This document shows positions 29,101-36,918 of a stretch of 64,000 nucleotides of DNA, one piece after another. The notes below the pieces were generated by a model. It did not search any database. It was not told the origin of the DNA and worked only from the letters and a program-made list of their open reading frames with translations. Position 1 is the first letter of the stretch. Every line of letters starts with the position of its first letter. This DNA is from Gaertneriomyces semiglobifer (Eukaryota > Chytridiomycota > Chytridiomycetes > Spizellomycetales > Spizellomycetaceae), in contig JAHLKF010000018.1 of the NCBI GenBank assembly GCA_025558075.1, positions 310,001 through 374,000 on the forward strand. Direction: 5' to 3'. The translations under genes and the position numbers were made by a program.

Positions 29101-29185
29101 TGTCCATGTCGGTCATTGATTGCATTGGGTCGCCTAGCGCTCCTCCTTCTACCTCCTCGAGATCAACCACGACCGAAGAGACCAT
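1..29185 (-). CDS. Giant multimodular non-ribosomal peptide synthetase, 3' partial
   Basis: Template-directed peptide synthetase. The ATG at 29185 opens directly into an adenylation domain. I placed 23 introns, all GT-AG and 55-85 bp: 28599-28677, 26380-26460, 25682-25750, 23474-23550, 22680-22743, 22141-22222, 20168-20228, 19404-19488, 18888-18946, 16879-16951, 16085-16166, 15570-15624, 13604-13663, 12792-12858, 12279-12340, 8716-8771, 7772-7839, 5823-5880, 5008-5068, 4472-4544, 2522-2586, 1751-1812 and 1227-1284. Removing them leaves one open frame of about 9,209 codons to base 1, and the frame left at the edge agrees with the A9 translation. Order: A-T-T, C-A-T x4, C-A-T-E, C-A-T x2, C-A(partial). 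Every A domain has an SGS/TT-type P-loop and Asp at pocket position 235, so alpha-amino acids are expected. All complete A domains end in NGK. No thioesterase or reductase is inside the window. The product is unknown. Confidence 0.95.
2240..5450 (-). other. NRPS module 8: C7-A8-T8
   Basis: C7 motif HHAIMDGWS (about 4955-4985), with phase 1 intron 5008-5068. Phase 2 C/A intron 4472-4544. A8 has P-loop TSGTTGKPKG, NGYGPSE (Ser for Thr), NGK and phase 0 intron 2522-2586. Eye-aligned pocket D-G-L-V-C-V-G-V-I. T8 core is FFEVGGDSIS near 2375. The module has the full intron set of the majority class. Confidence 0.88.
5570..8715 (-). other. NRPS module 7: C6-A7-T7
   Basis: C6 follows the epimerase and should be a DCL-type condensation domain (D-donor, L-acceptor). 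Its motif is HHAIVDGWS (about 8235-8270). It lacks the internal phase 1 intron of C2-C5, C7 and C8. The C/A phase 2 intron is present (7772-7839). A7: TSGTTGVPKG, HMYGPTE, pocket D-A-L-F-F-G-M-I-I, which looks hydrophobic. The phase 0 A/T intron is back (5823-5880). T7 core is FFELGGDSIS near 5670. Confidence 0.87.
8772..13225 (-). other. NRPS module 6: C5-A6-T6-E6 (epimerising module)
   Basis: C5 motif HHAILDGWS (about 12745-12770), with phase 1 intron 12792-12858 and phase 2 C/A intron 12279-12340. A6, T6 and the epimerisation domain share one uninterrupted exon (12278-8772). There is no intron after A6 NGKV, unlike the neighbouring modules. A6: TSGSTGKPKG, NAYGPTE, pocket D-G-A-L-L-A-A-I-M. 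T6 core FYELGGDSIS near 10220. E6 starts with PLTPIQEWF near 10040 and carries HHLIIDLVSW near 9650-9680, the epimerase form of the His motif. This is the only E domain in the window, so residue 6 is predicted to be delivered as D. Confidence 0.9.
13330..16515 (-). other. NRPS module 5: C4-A5-T5
   Basis: C4 motif HHALLDGWS (about 16025-16055), with phase 1 intron 16085-16166. Phase 2 intron 15570-15624 lies at C/A. A5 P-loop is TSGSSGQPKG. Its A5 motif reads NGYGTTE, with Thr replacing the near-invariant Pro. Eye-aligned pocket D-M-M-V-F-V-G-M-I. A phase 0 intron, 13604-13663, follows NGK. T5 core is FFELGGDSIS near 13450. All core catalytic residues I could check are otherwise present, so the module looks functional. 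Confidence 0.87.
16620..19810 (-). other. NRPS module 4: C3-A4-T4
   Basis: C3 has HHAILDGWS (about 19345-19380) with the phase 1 intron 19404-19488 just before it. The C/A junction has the phase 2 intron 18888-18946. A4 has P-loop TSGSTGKPKG, motif NGYGPTE and NGK at the phase 0 intron 16879-16951. Eye-aligned pocket D-G-W-V-A-V-G-V-I. The start of its pocket (D-G-W, then V at 278) matches A9 as far as A9 can be read. T4 core is FFELGGDSIS near 16725. Confidence 0.88.
19900..23110 (-). other. NRPS module 3: C2-A3-T3
   Basis: C2 has an intact HHAILDGWS motif (about 22620-22660), split upstream by the recurrent phase 1 intron 22680-22743. The C/A border carries the phase 2 intron 22141-22222, after which the conserved MVGLLINTVPVPV segment begins. 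A3: P-loop TSGSTGKPKG, NVYGPTE, NGK followed by phase 0 intron 20168-20228. Eye-aligned pocket D-G-L-F-F-A-V-V-V, which suggests a hydrophobic substrate (inference only). T3 core is FFELGGDSIS near 20000. Confidence 0.88.
23230..26700 (-). other. NRPS module 2: C1-A2-T2
   Basis: C1 accepts the first residue. Its catalytic motif reads SHACIDGWS near 26155-26190, so the first His of HHxxxDG is Ser while the second, catalytic His is kept. Its internal intron (26380-26460) sits after the GFYQ motif, not at the position shared by C2-C5, C7 and C8. A2 has the P-loop TSGSTAKPKG, with Ala in place of the usual second Gly, and A5 motif NIYGPTE. Eye-aligned pocket: D-G-F-M-T-G-I-V-L. A long, low-complexity Ser/Asp/Pro segment precedes A2. 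T2 core is FQLGGDSIT near 23320. Introns: phase 2 at C1/A2 and phase 0 right after NGK at A2/T2. Confidence 0.87.
26790..29185 (-). other. NRPS module 1: A1-T1a-T1b (initiation module with two carrier domains)
   Basis: There is no condensation domain before A1, so this is the loading module. A1 has P-loop TSGTTGNPKG, A5-type motif NAFGPTE and A10 NGKV. Aligning by eye to GrsA gives pocket residues D-M-Y-M-V-A-A-V-H plus the A10 lysine; I cannot name the substrate. Two carrier domains follow, each with core FFELGGNSM, attachment serines near 27255 and 26956, about 100 residues apart. Both read GGNS, whereas every later carrier reads GGDS. A proline/alanine-rich linker separates them. The A1-T linker has no intron, unlike modules 2-5, 7 and 8. 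The single intron lies inside A1 after the LATPAAAALA stretch. Confidence 0.88.
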
Positions 29186-30043
29186 TGTTCAGGAGATTAA
29201 CGCGTAATGGTTGCTTATGGGTCGTCGTTCGCCAAAGCCCAGGGATCTATGTAGCAATCAACCAGACATGCAGCAGCTAGAACAGTAGCGGCAAGAGCGT
29301 TCGTTGGAGTTGCGCATGCAAAGCCCTCCCGTGCCTCCATCGGAAGGGAGACTGCACAAAAAAATACCCGCCGCGACACGCACAAAAAAAACAAATCTCG
29401 AGCTGGCGCAACCCTCCGCACAAAACGCCCGCCTCCGCCTGGCCGGCCGCCGTGGGTTGGAACTTGCAAGACGGGCCCGATGCCATTCAGCCATGGGTGA
29501 TGTGGTGGCGGGCCACACGTATCAGTTCATGGCACACAACAACAACACCTACAGCAACAACATCCCCGCCTTGATGCGTCCAAGATCACCGACAAAAACA
29601 GTTTTTTAGGCTCCGAAGAAACCGCGCGCGCGGGCACGGCGCCTTTTGAGTTTGGTGTGTTCGTGTAACATACTTATCGACTACACACCGGGTAATTCCC
29701 TTTGCGTATCGATATGACATCATTGTCACATGTGGCTGTGTATCTAATTAAAATTTGACATTTACAATTCCATAATTCCATAATTTCCATAGTCGAAGGG
29801 TTTTAACTTGCACCAGAACGGAAAGGTGAAAATTGTATTTCTGCGTTGAAAACTTAGAAAACAGAACCATGCAGCAAAAGGAATGGGTTGTTCGCTATTT
29901 TGTTATGACTATGTGCGGTATGAATCTAATGGTCTTTGAATATCATGCTCTATCTATTCTATCGATTCTAGGAAAATAAGTAACTCTGAATAACAACTTA
30001 ATTATAAATCGGGGACCTTGTTACAGCTACAAGAAATCTAGCG
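29186..30043. other. Intergenic: upstream region of the NRPS gene
   Basis: 858 bp between the NRPS start and the 3' end of the copper amine oxidase gene, both on the minus strand. The half next to the NRPS (29186-29640) is GC-rich, with A-tracts around 29358-29395. The half next to the oxidase (29700-30040) is AT-rich and has no convincing ORF. It presumably holds the NRPS promoter and the oxidase 3' UTR. I see no clear TATA box or operator. Confidence 0.5.
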
Positions 30044-32972
30044 TCATCCATTTTGTCGAATTGTCAAGAAAAGTGTACGCGAGCTTACCATGTCAAAACC
30101 GTTGTAGGACGCGTGAAACTCGGGCAAGCTACAAGTCTTTGATCCATCCCGCGACTCATCGAATACCTCAATGAGAGCGTTCAGCACTTGCTGTCCGTCG
30201 CTGCCGACAGAGATGTCGGGTGTCACGTGGATTGCATTCCGCCCATCGGCGCTGGGGTCTGCATCAAAGTAGTTGAATGGCGACAGCACGATGGACGAGT
30301 GGGACACGGTCGTGACTGTGTTCGGGACGTCCTCGGCGCGTGGAAGATGATGGTTACCCATCGACACCCACGCAACCAAATCTTCCTGCTCAATCGATTC
30401 CCGGTCAGCCAAGAACGAATCAAACTCGATCAACGGCTTCATGGGAAGATTCTGATCGTAGCTGCAACTGGAGGTACTCTCAGTCTCCTTGCGCTTCGTC
30501 ACTGCCATATAGTACTTTGCCCACTGCGCGTTTCGGTACAAGTTTGGGCTCTGTCCGGCCACTGTCGAGAACATGGGGCCGTTCGTCTGGATACGGTACG
30601 CCCGCGGATTTCCCCACTTGTTCTTCTGGTCTCGGTTGGCGATATGGTACCGCTCGAAATGGCTGTTGGCCGTCGTGAAACCCGCCTCCTTCTTGACCCA
30701 CGCGCGCTTGACCTTGTTTTGGACAGTGACCTGCCCGTCGTTCCACGGGTACTGCACTGTTTCCCGCTCAAAGACAGTCTTTTCCAAGCTGTTCTTCGTA
30801 CCACCAATGTCAAAATCAATCTTGTAGTTCATGATGTGGTCGTGAAGGCTTCCCATGCTGCTCGAATGAATACGACTGCCGTACGATGATGACGCAGCGC
30901 CATCGCGCCAGTAGGTGCCTTGGAGATACCCGGATGCCGCAACACGGGCTTCAATCGTACCATCCAGACTGAACTGAGGATCGGATAATGCATCAGCAAA
31001 AGCAGAAAAAATGGGGACAAAACGCGAGACATACGTACGATGTAGTCGAAAACGTAGTCATAGTTGTCCCTAGTGGACGGTCCACATTTCAATACAACAA
31101 CTCCAGTCGGAATGCGCCCGAGAAAAAGAACGAAGAACTTACACCGTGACAGCGGTTCTGGCCGTGAACAGGAAACCCTTGGTAACACTGGCATGCTCGT
31201 ACGCGCCTGCTCCATACTGCCGATAATTCCGTGTAACAGGAAGGGCGGCAGGAGCTTCAAAAAGACAAATCACATTCTGGCGCAAAAAGGTGTACTCGGC
31301 ATGCATGCTTATATTGAGCATGGTCGCTGTAGCCGGGCAGTCGTAGCCTGGGACCAGGGAAAAAGCGTGGGACCCCAATCCAAAGCTTGAATCCAAGTAA
31401 GAGGCGTGGGCCTGAGGTTCACAAATTTGCGGAATGCATGCGTATTCAGCGCCTTGCTGGTAAGCCTAGTATATAGAGGCGACATACCTGGATGGGATCA
31501 TCGCCAGAGTAGATGGATAGGGCCTCTTGAAGACCGAGCTCGTAAATGATGCGCTCTCCTCGGAAGCGGATGTCCCAAAGGGTAAGGCCTTTGTCTCGTG
31601 TGTGCGTCATGTAAAAGGACCAATCCATCCAAGTAACGTACTTTTGAGACGTTGATACTCGGTGTCGAGCTGAGCCGCGGGACTACGGTTGACGCGTTAA
31701 AAATTGGTTAGGACTGCTCCAACATTGGCTACCCATGTATAACATATGCTTACTTCGATTGAAGGGCCAGAAATGAGGCCAAATTCCCGCGCTTTCCCTG
31801 GAGGCGGGCTGCGAGACGCCCATGTCATGTCTGCGGGAATGTTGTGCGGGCGCAACTGACCGGCGTGGAAAGCCTCCAAGAACTCGTCCACAGATTTGAA
31901 AACCACGTCGTCGTACACAATCTAGTAAATGCGGTGAGAACTGATTCTGTAGGTTTCTGCCGACCCACGCGCACCTTAAGCAGTTTCCACTGATCAACGT
32001 CAATACCGGAATGGTCAATCTGAATGTAAAGACCGACCGCGTTTATGAAAACACCCTGAGATGGGCGCAAAAAGTGAAACCAGGTTCTAATTCAATTCGG
32101 AGTTGCCGCAGTCAGTGATTCCACAATCTCATTCCCGACCAACGCGGCGTCAAGGTAGTACCCACCGTCGTGTTTTCCCGTCCATTCCACGGGGAGCAGT
32201 GTGAGCGGGAACGATCGTATCTGCCTCCTCTCCCAGATATGTCCCGCCAACCAAGGCCTGAGTGGCGTTCGCAGCTGGAATACCAAACTTTTCCGCAATT
32301 AGCGGATACAAGACGGCGTCTTCCACCATGTCAGAAACTCTGGCGTTGTACGGAATAGTCCGACGTCCAATCCGCTCCAGGCGGGTCTCGGGACATATCG
32401 GAAGAGGACCAACTTTGAACTCGACCACCGCGGGCTCGGGAAGTAGAGCTCCTCCGTGAATAACGACCTACAGCAACAGTAACCGCACAGCCCGCGACAG
32501 GCACGCAGATTGATCAGAGATGAGGGCGTCGATGGAAAGTAACTGCTTTGAACGGGATGCCTACCTTGGCGAACTTTTTCGGCGGGTTCTGCTTCTTATC
32601 CAGATAGCGGAGGGCGTCTGCTTTTGGCGCGGGCAGACCTTCAATGACAAAGACGTAGTTGTCCCCTACGGTGGTGGCGGCGGAAAGAGTGGTGAGGTTC
32701 AAGGGCTTTTGCTCCAGCAGCCAGGCATGAATGGATTGGATTTCTTCCTTGGAGAGAAGGCCAAAGACGTTGAGGGAAGGAGGCTCGACGTCGTGGGCAG
32801 CTGAGGCTGGACATGCGTCCGACGCAACTTGGAGACCTTCAATGGCAGCATCTTCGCCGGCTAGGAGACGGCGGGAGCGATTCAGGCGCGTGTAGCGAGA
32901 ATGAGGATGACCTGCTGTCAGTGCTGGCAGCAGCCACACCAACAACAGAGGAAGCCAGCGCATGAATCGCAT
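30044..32972 (-). CDS. Copper amine oxidase (topaquinone type), predicted secreted
   Basis: Oxidises primary amines to aldehydes with release of hydrogen peroxide and ammonia. Eight exons: 32972-32565, 32467-32166, 32086-31975, 31921-31754, 31682-31488, 31411-31143, 31069-31039 and 30973-30044. They join into 804 codons plus stop with frame kept at every junction. The N-terminus (RWLPLLLVWLLPALTAG) is a signal peptide. The cofactor motif T-V-D-N-Y-D-Y is split by an intron, and the tyrosine that becomes topaquinone is at 31060-31062. Copper ligands are visible as LHDHIMNY and GNHHLPRAEDVP. The segment SLVPGYDCPA is typical of the family. The last exon has a good donor after GFDM, so an alternative short final exon near 30040-30000 is possible. 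Its neighbour upstream is a divergently transcribed aminotransferase. Confidence 0.92.
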
Positions 32973-33815
32973 GAGGACAATCGATGATGGAGGATGGCTG
33001 GAGAGGACGGGAACGAAGACAATGCGACCGAAACTCCACCTGCACTGATCTACCCTGCAGCAGGATGACCGCTAAGTCCTTTGTGATAAGACCTCGTCGG
33101 ACTTTGAGGTTATCGACTACGACACGGTCAGTGAATGCCTTTTCCCCTCCGCTCGTGGAAAAAAAAGGGCTCGACACTTCCATGTAGATTGTCCTTTCTT
33201 TACATGGAGATCCCGTCTGTCGCTGTAAGACGAATTTTGAAGAAGCTCATTAACACCTTCATGATAGTTTCAAGGTAATAGAGATACATCTACAGAATGT
33301 TCTCTGTTAAATCCGCCGACCCTGCGTGGACGATGAACGTGCCAGCCAGATCCAATTCACACGCCAGTGCGCACACTTCGCGGAACCCAAGGCTCCGATC
33401 TTTAAAATTTTTAAGAATTCCAAAAAGAATAAAAATTGAGAAATAGAACACCAATTTCCACGATTTAAAGTCCGCGCTTCCGCCGGCGCTGTGCCACCGT
33501 CGCTGACTCATCCGAACACACATACAACACGGTTTGGGCACAACGCGCGGAGGACTTGCTCGCCAGATCCATACTTTTTTTTTACTTTTTTGCTTGACCG
33601 CTCGGCGCGTACGCGGCAGTTCAGGCTCCGACCAGCGTAATCGGGCGGGAAGCGGGGGAAAGAGCCATGGCCATGATCGAGAGAATTATCCGCCCGCACA
33701 GCTGCAGGAAGAAACGAAAACCACTAATCTTGCAGCTTCGCTTGCTCGCGGTCTCCTTCTTCAATCGGCGAGCCATCGTACTTCTTGTAGCAAGTGGTCT
33801 CTCCTCGCTCGAATC
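32973..33815. promoter_or_regulatory. Divergent intergenic region, amine oxidase / aminotransferase
   Basis: 843 bp between two start codons that face away from each other, so it should contain both promoters. The short ORFs in it look random. There is a T-rich run near 33572-33592 and an AT-rich patch near 33400-33440. No specific binding site can be called from sequence alone. The shared promoter makes co-regulation of these two amine-metabolism genes possible (inference). Confidence 0.45.
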
Positions 33816-36393
33816 ATGGCAGCGTCTCCGCGCTTGATTGTTCACCCTCCTTTGGCTTCTACGCCGGCGGCGTTGCAAAGATGGTTTCCAAACGAACCAC
33901 TGCGGCCCCTTGTGCGTTCAGCAACCGTACCTGGTCCGCGCAGCAAGCAGCTGTTGGACGAGTTCTCCAAAACACAGGATGTGCGCTCCTGCTCGTTCGT
34001 CTCGGGTGGGTGGGCGCGTTGTGCAAAAGCGGGATCTGGGGCCAGATATGCTAGTGTCCTGCACTTTTAGAACGCGCACCCTAATCCAGATTTTCGGGCC
34101 TGTTCTCATCTCTTGCAGATTCGCTTGGATCCCATGGAAATTACATTAAAGATGCGGACGGTAGGCTCACCCGATCGTGATCGCTTGCGCGACTCCTGGC
34201 AAGCAATGTACTTATGGTCGCCATGTCTTTTTCCCAAACGCGAAACAGGGAACATGCTCCTGGACCTTTTTTGCCAGGTGTCCAGGTAATAGACTCTTCT
34301 CCACCAATGCATCGGTGGTTTTTCAATCTCATCAACATGTCGGCACGCGCCGCAAAACAGTCTTCCGCTGGGGTACAACAATCCCGTGCTTCTTAAAGCT
34401 GCCAGCGATCCGCGATGTATCGATGCTATAGCAAACCGGCCAGGCAAGTGATGCGCGAAGAGGCATCGCGGCCTCCAAGGCAGCCTTTCTGATGCGTTAC
34501 CACCAAAATTAGCCCTAGGTCTCTTTCCGACTATGAACTGGATTGATGATATCAAGGCCATGGTCCAGTCCGCGGCTCCAAAAGGACTGGATCATTGTTT
34601 CACATCCATGTGCGTTCGTGCTTATCTGGCGGCGCCCGTGTCGAACGCGTCAACGTCTAACAAGCGATCGATTTGCTCTGTATTCCTGGTATACAGGTGC
34701 GGCAGTTGTGCCAACGAAAACGCTATCAAGACCGCGTTCATGTGGTACCGCAATCGTCAACGCACGGGTTCTGGCGTGGTCGATTTCACCGAGGAGGACC
34801 TCACATCATGCTTGCAGAATTCCGCTCCTGGAAGTCCTGATATCGGGGTGAGCAGCCACGTCGTTGACTTTGTAGCCTCCTCCAGACGCTGACTTCTACA
34901 TCGCATAATCTGCTAGGTCCTCTCTTTCCGGAATGGATTCCATGGACGTCTTATGGGCACGCTTTCGATGACGCGTACTAAGGTGAGTGCATTCGTTTGT
35001 GCGAAAAAGGGCCTTTTTTTGTTTTCCCATGCATTTTCTCACCAAAAACTCCTCTTTTTAGCCAATTCACAAGGTGACTAGCATGAGACCTCGCTCGTTT
35101 ATCATTGTTGGGTCCATTTTCTTACCGTCAACACCCGATTTTAACCAAAAAATAGTTGGATATTCCAGCGTTCAAATGGCCACAGGCGGATTTTCCCAAG
35201 CTGCGTTATCCTCTGGAAGAGCACGTACGAGAAAATGCCGCCGAGGAACGCCGATGCTTGGCGCAGGTCGAGGATCTCATCGCCCGCGGGCAAAAACGCA
35301 AGGAGAGCGGTGGGGATGCCGTCGAGATTGCAGCAGTCATTGTTGAGCCCATACAAGGAGAAGGCGGTGACAACCATGCCACGCCAAGGTTTTTCCAGGG
35401 TTTGCGGGACATCACTAAGCGATACGGTGTTGCGATGGTAGTGGATGAAGTGCAAACTGGCGTTGGAGCGTCAGGAAAGGTGGGAATTCCCTCTGCGGCT
35501 TTTGGCTCAGGATCCACCTTTGGCGCATGGGACTTTCCTCCACTGCACCGTTCAAGTGTATTGATCAACTCATCTGCAGTTTTGGGCGCACGAGCACTGG
35601 AATCTATCTGAGGCACCAGACTTTGTCACTTTCTCAAAGAAGATGCAAGCCTCCGGGTTTTACTTTTCAAAGGAAATGCGGCCTTCACAGCCTTTCAGAA
35701 ATTTCGGTGAGTCCAATTCTTGATTACCTCTGTGCCTTCCTCTGTCCAGTCTCGTTAACGCGTCCGCATGATGAAAGGTACCTGGATGGGCGACTACGTC
35801 CGGTGAGACTTTCTCACGCTTGACTGATCTTATCGTGGTTGGCTAACGTGTTCCCTGTTTATCCTCCACCGTAAGACTGATGCAAGCCAAACACATCATT
35901 GAAGAGATCCGCTCGAACGACCTCCTCGACCTGGTGGAGGATACGGGCAACTACATCATGGAAAACTTGACCGAGATCGCGGCTACCGGCCGCGGAGCTG
36001 CACTAAAAGACATTCGCGGTGTGGGATCGTTCATCGCGTTCGATCTGCCTAACCAGCAGGCGCGGGATGCTTTGGTGACCAAGATGCGCAACTACGGTGT
36101 TAACGTCGGAGGGTAAGCACCATATTCGATTTTCCCATGGAAATCTTGTAAAGCATGTATTGCCTCTTGCTGACCTCTGCGGTTCTCGTGCCCATTCTTC
36201 TTCTTTCGCTTTAGGTGCGGAGAGCGAGCGGTAAGTCAACTGTTTTTGGAGGATGCCTCGGGTGCCGATTCGTTTAGCACACAACGCTTACTCCTTTTCG
36301 AACCCTTTGCAGATTCGCCTTCGCCCGATGCTGGTGCTCGCACAACAGCATGCCGATATCTTCTTGGACACCATCGAAGCGGCACTGGACTAG
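33816..36393 (+). CDS. 4-aminobutyrate aminotransferase (GABA transaminase), with one unresolved frame break
   Basis: PLP enzyme that moves the amino group of GABA (or another omega-amino acid) to 2-oxoglutarate. About twelve exons read in order: [128 protein letters not shown], then [10 protein letters not shown] with the PLP lysine, GTWMGD, and IRLRPML near the stop. The N-terminus (MAASPRLIV) could be a mitochondrial presequence. One intron is GC-AG (34444-34512). Between 34277 and 34370 the frame of VQVID does not join PLGYNN by any canonical splice I could find. This may be an assembly error, an unusual intron or real damage. Confidence 0.85.
34444..34512 (+). other. GC-AG intron in the aminotransferase gene
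   Basis: The donor reads CCAG|GCAAGT and the acceptor AATTAG|CC. Removing these 69 bp joins ...NRP to [10 protein letters not shown] in frame and restores a conserved stretch of the aminotransferase fold. GCAAGT after AG is the classic context for the rare GC donor class. Confidence 0.8.
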
Positions 36394-36918
36394 ATTATGG
36401 TAGCGACTGCAAACTGCTCTGGAACAGAGCTTTGGAAATTGTTTTTACACAGATAGATAGACAGATAGATTAGAAGGTTGTGGCCGAGGGGATATAGCTT
36501 GTGTGTTATTTTAATAGTTTGGGCCACTTCTTGTTGTAGCTGAATTTAATGGAATGGTTGCGTGCATTGCACACCCTTGAACAGATTTGCACTTGCTGAA
36601 TTAGCACTAACAACTAAACCGTGAAAATCTTTGGATTCGGGCACCATGTCCTAATTCAGAAGCCATCTTATACTTCGGCTCTGGCGTTTGATTGCGTATG
36701 AATAATTGCATGCTCATATTGATTGATATGTGTACATTTCCAGCGGCGTTACGCCGAATAATATAAGGTAGGCGAAACTCTAGTCTACTCTAGTCTAAAA
36801 CCTCTATACGTTAATCATTTAACTCTCCGATCTCCGATTTCCCACCACTACGAAAATGATACCTCTAAAGCTAATGGTCAGGTTTTCCCAAGAGATCTTT
36901 TAATTCACAACAAAGCGT
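36394..36918. other. Convergent intergenic region with a GATA microsatellite
   Basis: 525 bp between the 3' ends of the aminotransferase (plus) and the ABC transporter (minus). It is AT-rich and has no gene. An imperfect (GATA)n tract lies at about 36450-36472. It probably holds both 3' UTRs and terminators. Confidence 0.55.

Noticed and set aside
30188..30889. 233-codon plus-strand ORF
   Set aside because: Antisense to the copper-ligand exon of the amine oxidase, which is clearly the coding strand.
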